A stretch of 64,000 nt of DNA from assembly GCA_026196775.1 (NCBI GenBank), contig JAPHUD010000005.1, positions 1 through 64,000 of the forward strand, written 5' to 3'. Position numbers and translations under genes: made by a program. This stretch comes from Flavobacteriales bacterium (GTDB lineage: Bacteria; Bacteroidota; Bacteroidia; Flavobacteriales_E; Vicingaceae). The notes under the pieces were generated by a model that saw only the letters and a list, made by a program, of their open reading frames with translations, did no database searches and was not told where the DNA came from. Shown here in pieces: positions 1 through 8,924 of this stretch. How positions within the stretch are numbered: the first letter of the stretch is position 1; each line of letters starts with the position of its first letter.

Positions 1-5
1 AATGG

Positions 6-36
6 GTAAAGCTTTTTCTGCTTTACTTATTTTTTA
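6..36 (+). terminator. Rho-independent-type terminator
   Basis: A 7-bp perfect stem (gtaaagc at 6-12 with gctttac at 20-26) with a 7-base loop is followed by a T-rich tail. It probably ends a gene that lies left of the window and is read on the + strand. Confidence 0.5.
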
Positions 37-37
37 G

Positions 38-118
38 CTGCGTGAGGGATAGAAGCGGCATCCTTTCTGTTTTTCACAGAAAGATATAGCGGATAGCCCC
101 GACCTTTAGGGCACGCCC
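38..118 (+). ncRNA. Structured RNA-like element upstream of the defence operon
   Basis: Several helices can be drawn: an 8-bp hairpin, ctttctgt 63-70 with acagaaag 76-83; a flanking helix, ggcatcc 57-63 with ggatagcc 91-98 (bulged A; its last C competes with the hairpin); gccc 96-99 with gggc 109-112; and an outer gcgtg 40-44 with cacgc 112-116. The last two compete for one base. The layout, with ggatag-like words on both sides of a variable hairpin, recalls a structured repeat I associate with flavobacterial intergenic DNA, possibly the Flavo-1 RNA class; that identity is from memory and unverified. Strand is assumed. It lies about 90 bases before the first gene of the restriction operon. 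Confidence 0.4.
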
Positions 119-209
119 AACAAAGCTAACTTTGCCTTAATAAAAACATCTTAAAATTCGAGATAAATTAAAAATTTAACTGTATTTTTCCACTTCAAAA
201 ATTGAAGCA

Positions 210-404
210 ATGAACCGCATCAAAGAAGTATTGGAAGAAAAGGGGATTAAACAAGTTTGGTTAGCCGAAAAGTTGGGTAAAAGTTTTAACATGGTTAACT
301 CTTATGTGCAAAACCGAACACAACCTAGTTTAGAAGTTTTATATCGTATAGCCGAAATTCTTGAGGTGAATGTAAAAGATTTGTTAATAGAAAAGAATGA
401 CTAA
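210..404 (+). CDS. XRE-family helix-turn-helix regulator
   Basis: This 64-residue protein is essentially one Cro/CI-type HTH domain. Residues 10-40 contain the two DNA-contact helices (around VWLAEKLGKS and MVNSYVQNRTQPS), followed by the usual helices ending in VNVKDLL. It is the first gene of the type I restriction operon and its 3' end overlaps hsdR by 8 bases, so the two are translationally linked. Known relatives in this position act as controllers that delay or limit restriction-modification gene expression; that role is inferred here from position. No inverted-repeat operator was obvious in the AT-rich leader at 120-209. Confidence 0.85.
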   Translation: MNRIKEVLEEKGIKQVWLAEKLGKSFNMVNSYVQNRTQPSLEVLYRIAEILEVNVKDLLIEKND

Positions 405-3400
405 AGAATTCCAAATAGAAGAAAAATTAATTGAGCAGCTAAAAGGGCTTAAATATATCTATCGTCCTGACATAGTTGACAGAAAAACTCTTGAACAGAA
501 CTTCAAAGCAAAATTTGAAGAACTCAACCGTGTTCACTTATCAGAAAATGAGTTTTTAAAACTTAGGGAAGATATTATAAATTCTGATGTATTTGCTGCA
601 TCTAAACTATTGCGTGAAAGACAATATTTTCAACGTGAGGACGGAACTCCATTACATTACACATTAGTAAACATAAAAGATTGGTGCAAAAACGACTTTG
701 AAGTTATTAGCCAATTAAAAATTAATACAGAAAATAGTCATCAACGATACGACATCATTTTACTCATTAATGGATTACCCGTTGTTCAAATCGAATTGAA
801 AAAAGGAGATATTTCGCATCGGAAAGCAATGCAGCAAATTGTGGATTACAAAAACGAACCAGGCAACGGTTACGGAAATTCATTACTTTGCTTTATGCAG
901 TTGTTTATTGTTAGCAATGGAGGTAGAACACTTTATTTTGCTAATAACAAGAATCAACACTTTGCTTTCAATGCTGATGAACAATTTCTTCCCGTTTATG
1001 AATTTGCAGAACTAAATAATAAAAAAGTAAATAGAATTGATTTATTTGCTGAAAAGTTTCTGAGCAAGTGTACGCTTGGTGAAATGATTAGCAAGTATAT
1101 GGTTTTGGTTGAGAGCGAACAGAAATTGCTCGTTATGCGACCTTATCAGATTTATGCAGTAAAGGCAATTGATGAGTGTGTTAAACAAAATAGGGGAAAT
1201 GGTTACATCTGGCACACCACAGGAAGCGGTAAAACCTTAACTTCTTTCAAGGCTTCTACACTTTTAAAGGACAATCACGAAATTGAAAAATGTTTGTTTG
1301 TGGTAGACCGTAAAGACCTTGACCGACAGACCCGAGAGGAATTCAATAAATTTCAGGAAGGTAGTGTTGAAGAAAATACCAATACAGAAACTTTGGTAAG
1401 GCGTTTACTTTCTAAGGATTATACCGATAAAGTAATTGTTACCACCATTCAAAAATTAGGCTTGGCATTGGATGAAAATAGTAAGCGTAATAAGCTAAAC
1501 GAAAAAAATGGTAAGGAAACATATAAACAGAGATTAGAGCCTTTAAAAGATAAACGAATAGTTTTCATTTTTGACGAGTGTCACCGTTCGCAGTTTGGCG
1601 ACAATCACAGAGCGATAAAAGAGTTCTTCCCGAATGCTCAATTATTTGGGTTTACAGGGACACCTATTTTTGACGAAAATGCCACATATAGCATAAGAGA
1701 AGGCGAATACGCAACTTACAAAACTACTGAAGACATTTTTCAACAAAGGTTACACGCTTATACAATTACACATGCCATTGAGGACAAAAACGTATTGCGT
1801 TTTCATATAGATTATTTCAAAGGAAATAAGAATCAAAAACCTGGTGAAGCCATTTCACGACAAGCAGTTGTTGAAGCTATTTTAGATAAACACAACGCTG
1901 CCACCAATTCAAGAAAATTCAATGCGGTTTTGGCTACGGCATCTATCAATAATGCAATTGAGTATTATCAGCTTTTTAAAGAAATTCAAAAGAAGAAACA
2001 AACCGAGAATCCTGAATATGTTCCTTTAAACATTGCTTGTGTGTTTTCTCCACCCTCTCAACTGATTGCTAAACAAGGAGACCAACAAAGTCAAAAAAAT
2101 GCGGCTGACATCAAACAATTGCAGGAAGATTTAACACAAGAACGTGAGGATAATAAACAAAATCCAGAAGAGAAGAAAAAAGCATTAACTGAGGTTATTG
2201 CTGACTTTAATATCCAATACGGTACAAATCACGACATCAATAATTTTGATTTATACTATCAAGATGTACAAAGACGCATCAAAGACCATCAATACAGCAA
2301 CAAAGACTATCCGCACAAAAACAAGATTGACATTACAATAGTGGTGGATATGTTGCTTACAGGTTTTGATTCTAAATATCTGAATACTTTATATGTAGAT
2401 AAAAATCTAAAATATCACGGATTGATTCAGGCATTTTCACGTACCAACCGAGTGTTGAATGACACCAAACCTTATGGCAATATTTTAGATTTCCGTTCAC
2501 AACAGGAAGCCGTAAATCAAGCTATTACTCTTTTCTCAGGCGAAGACAATGGTAAAGCCAGAGAAATTTGGTTGGTTGACCCTGCACCTGTAATGATTGA
2601 CAAGTACAAAGAAGCTGTTGAGAAATTAGATAAATTTATGCACGAGCAGAATTTAGTAAACGATCCTCAAGAAGTTTACAATTTAAAAGGTAATACGGCT
2701 AAAATAGCTTTTGTACAAAATTTTAAGGAGGTGCAACGTCTTAAAACACAACTTGACCAATACACCGATTTGGACGAAAAGCAAAAAGCAAAAATTGAAG
2801 CCATTTTGCCAACCGAAACCTTGCAAGAGTTCCGTAGCTCGTACATAGAAAAAGCAAAAGAATTAAGAGAAATACAGCAAAAAGAAGGTTCCGAAGCATC
2901 GCCTGAAATTCAGCAATTGGATTTTGAATTTGTGTTATTTGCTTCTGCTGTAATTGATTATGACTACATAATGAAGTTGACGGCAGAGAACTTGGGTAAA
3001 AAGCCAAGTAAACAAAAAATGACGAAGGAACAGTTAAAAAGCTTATTGAAATCTAATTCTAATTTAATGGACTTGGAGAAAGATATGTCCGAATTTATAG
3101 ACCAGCTTGATTGGACAATTGGACAAACTGAGGCGGAACTAAATCGCAATTTTGAAAAATTTATAGACGAAAAATACAACAAAGAAATAGCAATTATTGC
3201 AAACAAACACGGCTTACAAACAGCAGACCTTAAAAAGTTCATAGAAAATATAATGGGCCGAATGATTTTTGACGGTGAAAAACTCACGGACTTATTAGAG
3301 CCATTGGATTTAAATTGGAAAGAACGAAGAGTAAAAGAATTGGCTTTGATGGAAGATTTAGTGCCACAATTAAAAAAACTTGCCCAAGGGCATGAAATAT

Positions 3401-3423
3401 CAGGATTAGCAGCTTATGAATAA
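397..3423 (+). CDS. hsdR: Type I restriction enzyme, R (endonuclease/translocase) subunit
   Basis: The 1008-residue motor and nuclease subunit of a type I restriction-modification complex. The N-terminal PD-(D/E)XK nuclease is seen at Asp119 and Glu133-Leu-Lys135 (QIELKKG). The superfamily 2 helicase core follows, with Walker A TTGSGKT at 274-280, a DECH box at 393-396 and TGTP at 420-423; a second RecA-like domain contains the TGFDSK and FSRTNR motifs. The C-terminal 300 residues are helical and charged, as expected for contacts with the methylase core. Length is normal for the family and no key residue is missing. It overlaps the XRE gene upstream and hsdS downstream by 8 bases each. The subunit translocates DNA with ATP and cleaves unmodified DNA away from the recognition site. 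Confidence 0.96.
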   Translation: MTKEFQIEEKLIEQLKGLKYIYRPDIVDRKTLEQNFKAKFEELNRVHLSENEFLKLREDIINSDVFAASKLLRERQYFQREDGTPLHYTLVNIKDWCKNDFEVISQLKINTENSHQRYDIILLINGLPVVQIELKKGDISHRKAMQQIVDYKNEPGNGYGNSLLCFMQLFIVSNGGRTLYFANNKNQHFAFNADEQFLPVYEFAELNNKKVNRIDLFAEKFLSKCTLGEMISKYMVLVESEQKLLVMRPYQIYAVKAIDECVKQNRGNGYIWHTTGSGKTLTSFKASTLLKDNHEIEKCLFVVDRKDLDRQTREEFNKFQEGSVEENTNTETLVRRLLSKDYTDKVIVTTIQKLGLALDENSKRNKLNEKNGKETYKQRLEPLKDKRIVFIFDECHRSQFGDNHRAIKEFFPNAQLFGFTGTPIFDENATYSIREGEYATYKTTEDIFQQRLHAYTITHAIEDKNVLRFHIDYFKGNKNQKPGEAISRQAVVEAILDKHNAATNSRKFNAVLATASINNAIEYYQLFKEIQKKKQTENPEYVPLNIACVFSPPSQLIAKQGDQQSQKNAADIKQLQEDLTQEREDNKQNPEEKKKALTEVIADFNIQYGTNHDINNFDLYYQDVQRRIKDHQYSNKDYPHKNKIDITIVVDMLLTGFDSKYLNTLYVDKNLKYHGLIQAFSRTNRVLNDTKPYGNILDFRSQQEAVNQAITLFSGEDNGKAREIWLVDPAPVMIDKYKEAVEKLDKFMHEQNLVNDPQEVYNLKGNTAKIAFVQNFKEVQRLKTQLDQYTDLDEKQKAKIEAILPTETLQEFRSSYIEKAKELREIQQKEGSEASPEIQQLDFEFVLFASAVIDYDYIMKLTAENLGKKPSKQKMTKEQLKSLLKSNSNLMDLEKDMSEFIDQLDWTIGQTEAELNRNFEKFIDEKYNKEIAIIANKHGLQTADLKKFIENIMGRMIFDGEKLTDLLEPLDLNWKERRVKELALMEDLVPQLKKLAQGHEISGLAAYE

Positions 3424-4693
3424 GAAAAAAAAACGAATACCCGAATTGCGTTTTCCTGAGTTTAGTGAATCTTGGAATATCATTCCTGTATCGGATATGT
3501 GTGATGTATATAGAGGCGGAGCCTTTTCTAAAGCAGATATGGATGAAAATGGCTCGAAACCTTGTATCCATTACGGAGAACTATTTACAAAATATAACGA
3601 AGTAATTTCAACTATTTATTCAAAAACAAATAAAAGCGATGGATTCAAAAGTAAAGTTGGAGATATTTTAATGCCTAGTTCTGATGTTACACCTGATGGA
3701 TTAGCGAAGGCATCAGCAATTATGCTTGATGATGTTCTTTTGGGTGGAGATATGAATATTCTTAGACCAAAAAAAAGTTTTAATTCAATTTTTCTTAGCT
3801 ATTTACTAAATCATTCCAAAAGGGAAATTATTAAACTAGTATCAGGAACGACTGTAAAGCACATATATGCCAGTCAAATTATTACCTGTCAATTACCAAT
3901 AATCACTAGCAAACAAGAACAACAAAAAATTGCTTCCTGCCTTTCTTCCTTAGACGAGTTGATTGAAGCCCACAACCAAAAGTTGGATTTGCTCAAAGAC
4001 CACAAAAAAGGATTGATGCAAAACCTTTTTCCGCAAGAGGGTGAGAAAGTGCCGAATTTAAGGTTCAAGGAGTTTGAGAAAGATGGTGCTTGGATATTGA
4101 AAGAGGTCGATGATTTTATTGATTTATTTACTGGAATAGCACTTAAAGGCGAGGAAATATGTGACGATGAATCTGGAAGACCAATATTAAGAGGCATCAA
4201 TATAACAGAAGGATATATCAGACATTCGAAAGAAATTGATAAATACTATTTAGGAACACTAGAAAAATTAAAGAGATATTTTGTTAAAGAAAATGACATT
4301 GTTATTGCAATGGATGGTTCTAAAGTTGGGAAAAATGTTGCTCTTGTGGGTAAGTCCGATGAAAATGCAATTTTAATTCAAAGAGTAGCAAGAATCAGAA
4401 CAAATAAAAAAGCAGATTTTAGTTTTATATATCAATTTTTCATTTCAGATAATTTTAGAACATATGTAGATTCAGTAAATACGAGTTCTGGAATTCCTCA
4501 CATTAGTGCACAGCAAATTAAAAATTACAAAGTTTGGTTTCCACCCAATATAAAAGAGCAACAAAAAATAGCCTCTTGTCTTTCTGCTTTAGATAAAGGA
4601 ATCACTGCTCAAACAGAAAGAATCGAAGAATTAAAGCATCACAAAAAGGGATTGATGCAGGGTTTGTTTCCGAAAATGAATGATTATAAATGA
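3416..4693 (+). CDS. hsdS: Type I restriction-modification specificity subunit
   Basis: A 425-residue HsdS with the classic pseudo-twofold layout: target-recognition domain 1 (about residues 5-165), a conserved helical spacer (about 167-206, EQQKIASCLSSLDEL), target-recognition domain 2 (about 215-380), and a near-copy of the spacer (about 380-420, EQQKIASCLSALDKG). Both spacers end in HKKGLMQ-NLF or -GLF. Each TRD is introduced by a similar PxLRFxEF motif. The recognition sequence cannot be predicted from sequence alone but should be bipartite. The start overlaps hsdR and the stop overlaps the next gene by 4 bases. It sets the target for both methylation (with HsdM) and restriction (with HsdR). 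Confidence 0.96.
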   Translation: MNKKKKRIPELRFPEFSESWNIIPVSDMCDVYRGGAFSKADMDENGSKPCIHYGELFTKYNEVISTIYSKTNKSDGFKSKVGDILMPSSDVTPDGLAKASAIMLDDVLLGGDMNILRPKKSFNSIFLSYLLNHSKREIIKLVSGTTVKHIYASQIITCQLPIITSKQEQQKIASCLSSLDELIEAHNQKLDLLKDHKKGLMQNLFPQEGEKVPNLRFKEFEKDGAWILKEVDDFIDLFTGIALKGEEICDDESGRPILRGINITEGYIRHSKEIDKYYLGTLEKLKRYFVKENDIVIAMDGSKVGKNVALVGKSDENAILIQRVARIRTNKKADFSFIYQFFISDNFRTYVDSVNTSSGIPHISAQQIKNYKVWFPPNIKEQQKIASCLSALDKGITAQTERIEELKHHKKGLMQGLFPKMNDYK

Positions 4694-5772
4694 GCGGTAA
4701 AAAGAAACTATATAAGTACAAAACATTGAAAAATGTGGCTGTAAGATTAAGAGATGATTTAAATAATCATCACTTTGTTTTACTTTATGCCTATAATGGA
4801 ACAGGGAAGACACGCCTTTCAATGGAATTTAAAGACACAAGTAAGAAACGAAAGAAAAATCCTGTTACAGATACACTTTATTACAACGCTTTCACAGAAG
4901 ACCTTTTCCATTGGAATAACGACCTTGAAAACGACACACAAAGGCATTTAATCATCAATAGAAATTCAAGGTTTTTTGAAGGGTTTAGAGAACTTGCTTT
5001 GGAAGAAAAGATTTTCAATTTTCTTGAACGTTACGCAGATTTTGATTTTAGAATTGATTACGACAGTTGGACAATCACTTTCAATAAAGGAGCTGAAAAC
5101 GACCATATTAAAGTTTCAAGAGGCGAAGAAAATATATTTATCTGGTGCATCTTTTTGGCGATAGCCGAACTTGCCATTGATGATGATGGAAATGGACCAT
5201 ACAATTGGGTGAAATTCATTTACATAGATGACCCTATTTCATCATTAGATGATAATAATGCGATTGGTGTTGCAAGTGATTTAGCCAAACTTTTGAAAAA
5301 AGGAAAGGACAAAGTAAAAGTAGTTATTTCTTCCCATCATTCATTGTTTTACAATGTGATGTATAACGAGCTTAAAAAGATAGAACATAAAAGCCATTTT
5401 CTACATAAAAACGATACTGATGGTTATGTTTTGAGGGCTACAGATGAAACACCATTTTTTCATCACGTTGCCTTATTAACAGAATTGAAAAAAGTTTCAG
5501 AGAGTGGTAGTGTTAATACATATCATTTTAATATGCTGAGAGGTATTTTAGAAAAAACATCAACATTTTTTGGCTATGACGACTTTTCAAGTTGCATCAA
5601 TGGTGTTGAAGATGAAATGCTTTTTTCACGTGCTTTAAATTTGTTAAGTCACGGCAAATACTCAATCTATCAGCCTGTAGAGATGAATGAAGATAACAAA
5701 GAATTATTCAATAGAATATTAAACACGTTTTTGGAAAAGTATAAATTCCAATTACCTGAAATATTCGTATAA
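4690..5772 (+). CDS. PrrC/RloC-like ABC ATPase with candidate anticodon-nuclease domain
   Basis: A 360-residue protein inserted between hsdS and hsdM. Visible ABC-ATPase parts, in order: Walker A AYNGTGKT (34-41), signature VSRGEE (142-147), Walker B FIYIDD (176-181), D-loop SSLD (184-187) and H-switch region ISSHH (213-217). The C-terminal domain has Arg284, Glu288 and His321; this spacing (R, +4 E, +37 H) nearly equals the reported E. coli PrrC triad Arg320-Glu324-His356. RALNLLSH (314-321) also fits the HEPN Rx4-6H nuclease motif. No zinc-hook coiled coil is present, so it is closer in size to PrrC (about 396 residues) than to RloC. Known PrrC is held silent by a type Ic restriction enzyme and cuts tRNA-Lys when phage blocks that enzyme. 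An equivalent role here is inferred. It overlaps hsdS by 4 bases. The ATPase assignment is firm; the tRNA target is unknown. Confidence 0.75.
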   Translation: MSGKKKLYKYKTLKNVAVRLRDDLNNHHFVLLYAYNGTGKTRLSMEFKDTSKKRKKNPVTDTLYYNAFTEDLFHWNNDLENDTQRHLIINRNSRFFEGFRELALEEKIFNFLERYADFDFRIDYDSWTITFNKGAENDHIKVSRGEENIFIWCIFLAIAELAIDDDGNGPYNWVKFIYIDDPISSLDDNNAIGVASDLAKLLKKGKDKVKVVISSHHSLFYNVMYNELKKIEHKSHFLHKNDTDGYVLRATDETPFFHHVALLTELKKVSESGSVNTYHFNMLRGILEKTSTFFGYDDFSSCINGVEDEMLFSRALNLLSHGKYSIYQPVEMNEDNKELFNRILNTFLEKYKFQLPEIFV

Positions 5773-5785
5773 AAAAGACAAGTCG

Positions 5786-7426
5786 ATGGCAAAAAAAGGA
5801 CAACATAAACAATTAGGCGATACACTTTGGGATATTGCCAATGATTTGAGAGGTGTAATGAATGCAGATGATTTCCGGGATTATATGCTTTCATTTCTCT
5901 TCCTACGGTATTTATCTTTTAATTACGAAGAAGCAGCAAAAAAAGAATTGGGTAAGGATTATCCGCCAAGCACCTCTAAAGATTTAAGACCTGATTTTAT
6001 GGTTCCACCACCACTAGAAATTTGGTATGGAAAAAACAAACAAGATGTCACAGAGTTTGAGGAGCAAATGCGTAAAAAGGTACATTATGTAATCAAACCT
6101 AAATTCTTGTGGAGCAACATCACCGAATTAGCTCGTACTCAAAAAGGTGAATTGTTAGAAACACTTCAAAAAGGATTTCGATACATAGAAGACGATTCAT
6201 TTGAAAGCTCGTTTAAAGGTTTGTTTTCTGAAATAAATCTCAATTCTGAGAAGTTAGGTAAAACTCCAAAAGAAAGAAACGATAAACTCTGTAAGATAAT
6301 CACCAAAATAGCCGAAGGAATTGCAGATTTTTCAACTGACACGGATACACTTGGAGATGCTTACGAATATTTGATTGGTAAATTTGCGGCAGGTTCGGGA
6401 AAAAAAGCAGGGGAGTTTTACACGCCTCAGCAAATTTCCGCCATTCTTTCTCAAATCGTCATTTTAGATTCTCACGACCCAACAACAGGTCCAAAACCTA
6501 AATTGGATAAAGTACTTGATTTTGCTTGTGGTTCAGGTTCACTTTTGCTTAATGTTCGCACTCAATTAAAAGAAAAAACCAAAAGAAAAGGTACAATTGG
6601 TAAAATTTATGGGCAGGAAAAGAACGTAACTACTTACAATTTGGCACGGATGAATATGCTTTTGCATGGTATAAAAGACACCGAGTTTGAGATATTTCAT
6701 GGTGACACTTTACTCAATCAGTGGGATTTATTCAACCAAATGAATCCGAGTAAAAAAATTGAGTTTGATGCTATTGTAGCTAATCCGCCATTTAGTTTGC
6801 GTTGGGAACCAAATGACACCTTAGCGGAAGATTTTCGCTTCAAAGGGTATGGTTTAGCACCAAAATCAGCGGCAGACTTTGCTTTCCTCTTACACGGTTT
6901 TCACTTTTTATCTAAAGAAGGAACTATGGCTATTATTTTGCCTCACGGTGTTTTATTCAGAGGTGGTGCAGAAGCACGAATCAGAGAAAAACTTTTAAAA
7001 GAAAATTATATTGATACCGTAATTGGGTTACCTTCCAATTTATTTTACTCGACAGGTATTCCTGTTTGCATTTTGATTTTGAAAAGATGTAAAAAGAAAG
7101 ATGATGTATTATTCATCAATGCAAGTGAACAGTTTGAAAAAGGCAAACGACAAAACTCTCTTTCTGAAAAGCATTTAGAAAATATCGTAGAAACTTACAA
7201 ATTCAGAAATGAAAGAGAGCGTTATTCTCGTAGAGTTTCAATGGACGAAATTAAAAAAAACGATTTCAACCTAAATATTTCGAGATATGTGAGTACTTCA
7301 GAAGACGAAGTGCAAATTGACTTGAAAGATGTAAACTCAAAATTGACTGAAATAAATAAAAGCATAAAAACAAACACAGATAAACACAACGAATATTTGA
7401 AAGAATTGGGGTTACCTACTATTTGA
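5786..7426 (+). CDS. hsdM: Type I restriction-modification DNA methyltransferase, M subunit
   Basis: A 546-residue N6-adenine methyltransferase. The N-terminal helical HsdM domain occupies about residues 8-150. The SAM-binding methylase domain has the FYTP motif at 211-214, motif I DFACGSGS at 245-252 and catalytic motif IV NPPF at 333-336. The C-terminal region (about 470-546) is helical and contacts HsdS in known enzymes. The gene starts 13 bases after the PrrC-like gene. With HsdS it methylates the host target; with HsdR it forms the restriction complex. The order R-S-PrrC-like-M differs from E. coli prrC loci, where prrC lies between hsdS and hsdR. All motifs look intact. Confidence 0.96.
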   Translation: MAKKGQHKQLGDTLWDIANDLRGVMNADDFRDYMLSFLFLRYLSFNYEEAAKKELGKDYPPSTSKDLRPDFMVPPPLEIWYGKNKQDVTEFEEQMRKKVHYVIKPKFLWSNITELARTQKGELLETLQKGFRYIEDDSFESSFKGLFSEINLNSEKLGKTPKERNDKLCKIITKIAEGIADFSTDTDTLGDAYEYLIGKFAAGSGKKAGEFYTPQQISAILSQIVILDSHDPTTGPKPKLDKVLDFACGSGSLLLNVRTQLKEKTKRKGTIGKIYGQEKNVTTYNLARMNMLLHGIKDTEFEIFHGDTLLNQWDLFNQMNPSKKIEFDAIVANPPFSLRWEPNDTLAEDFRFKGYGLAPKSAADFAFLLHGFHFLSKEGTMAIILPHGVLFRGGAEARIREKLLKENYIDTVIGLPSNLFYSTGIPVCILILKRCKKKDDVLFINASEQFEKGKRQNSLSEKHLENIVETYKFRNERERYSRRVSMDEIKKNDFNLNISRYVSTSEDEVQIDLKDVNSKLTEINKSIKTNTDKHNEYLKELGLPTI

Positions 7427-7435
7427 TTAGAAAAA

Positions 7436-8920
7436 ATGAAAAACTATAAAACGCTTGGTCCAATCTTATTTTTAATACTGCTAATAGTAGATTGCCTTCT
7501 TATTGCTTTTTTGGATGAAGGCACAATGAAAAACGTATGGATTGCCATTGTATCTACATTTTTAGGAGGAACTGGATTTTCTCTTAAAGATATATTCACA
7601 GATGTACAAGAAAAAAGAGAAATCAGAAAAATGCAAAATGAAGTTGTTAAGAGGTTTAATAATTTTTTTGCATCTAAATTGGGTTATAGCATCAAAGTTG
7701 ATAATTTGGAGGGACAAGTTGTAGAATCTGAGATATTAAGAAGCGGATTGAAAGATAAACTTGGTGAAAAAACGATAATCTCAAAGATTAATTCACTAAT
7801 ACTTTGCTACTACTGCAAGAAATGGGATTCAACAAAAACTCCTGGAGATTATCAGCAAATAAAAATTCAAGCAGAGAACTTAAGTATAGCTTATGGGGAA
7901 ATAACTAAAGAAGTGCATCTATTTTTAGAAGATTATACAAAACTTGTAATTGGCGGAGATAAAAAACAAGAAGATAATGTAATTTTAAAAGAGTTTACAG
8001 AAAATCATTATAAAGATTTACAATTCTTTGGAATTCGAGAGGAGCTACACCAATCAAAAAATTTACACGAGACTCTAGTCAGAGTTATACAAGATGGTAA
8101 ATTGTCCACATATGGTATTAATAAGGAAACATTAGAGAAACTTCAAAGGGACTTGCAAAGTAATTACATGAAGCAAAATACTTATATGATTTTAACGAAC
8201 AAAGTTCCTGAAAGCGTTTCTTCATATATCAAAAGTTTGCCTGGTTTTACAGGTAACCGATTATGGACAAGAAATATACCTGATCACAAAAGTTTATTTG
8301 GTGTATATATAATAAGACCTCCAGAAGTAAATTCCATTGATGAATTAATAGAAATTATAAAATCAAAAGCGGGAAAACAAAATACTCAAACATTAATGAG
8401 AATCGTACCTTTAGATTTTCTCCATAGTAAAATATACACTATACCTGAAGACCAGAGCTTCACATCGCAAGGTCTTCAGGAAAGTTACGAAACTTTGGAA
8501 TGGTTTAGAATGGGGTACGTAATGGAAGAATCAGTAATCTGGAATGAAATTGCAAAATCAAATATTAGTCCAAATGAGCTTTTAAGCCTTATTCCATTTA
8601 ATATATTTTGTCCAGGAATATTACCAGTTGAGCAGAGTTTTTTAATAAAACATTATGACAAAATAAAAGCAACATTTGGAATTGAAAAGTTAGGTGAATG
8701 GAGAGATAAAAATACTGGTTTAATGCGTGATGAGATATTAAAATTTGGTGAGCCAGAATATACTGATGAACACTACGTCAATATTATGGGTTTATTGGAG
8801 GGTGCAACAGAATCAGATAAGGAAAATGCAAGAAAAGTTCGAATATTAGAATTGTGCGAACAAATCAAGTCAGCAGCAGGGAATTTCTATGCCTCAATGC
8901 AATATCAAGAAAAGATTTAA
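7436..8920 (+). CDS. Unknown membrane-anchored protein of the restriction operon
   Basis: I do not recognise this 494-residue protein. It begins with two hydrophobic helices (about residues 7-26 and 33-52) joined by a short acidic loop, followed by a lysine-rich stretch and about 430 soluble residues predicted to face the cytoplasm. The soluble part is mixed helix and strand with no P-loop, nuclease or protease motif that I can identify; a segment around residues 240-300 (TYMILTNKVPESVSSYI, GVYIIRPPEV) looks like an alpha/beta domain. It starts 9 bases after hsdM and ends 4 bases before the next gene, so it belongs to the operon. Membrane-anchored partners are common as killing or sensing modules in defence loci, but nothing in the sequence proves that role here. 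Confidence 0.75.
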   Translation: MKNYKTLGPILFLILLIVDCLLIAFLDEGTMKNVWIAIVSTFLGGTGFSLKDIFTDVQEKREIRKMQNEVVKRFNNFFASKLGYSIKVDNLEGQVVESEILRSGLKDKLGEKTIISKINSLILCYYCKKWDSTKTPGDYQQIKIQAENLSIAYGEITKEVHLFLEDYTKLVIGGDKKQEDNVILKEFTENHYKDLQFFGIREELHQSKNLHETLVRVIQDGKLSTYGINKETLEKLQRDLQSNYMKQNTYMILTNKVPESVSSYIKSLPGFTGNRLWTRNIPDHKSLFGVYIIRPPEVNSIDELIEIIKSKAGKQNTQTLMRIVPLDFLHSKIYTIPEDQSFTSQGLQESYETLEWFRMGYVMEESVIWNEIAKSNISPNELLSLIPFNIFCPGILPVEQSFLIKHYDKIKATFGIEKLGEWRDKNTGLMRDEILKFGEPEYTDEHYVNIMGLLEGATESDKENARKVRILELCEQIKSAAGNFYASMQYQEKI

Positions 8921-8924
8921 AAAT

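Noticed and set aside
2741-3287. Antisense open frames inside hsdR
   Set aside because: Hydrophobic or biased composition caused by the coding strand; hsdR is intact over them.
3911-4671. Repeated sequence inside hsdS
   Set aside because: It is the normal pair of conserved spacers of a two-TRD HsdS, not a mobile or recombination repeat.
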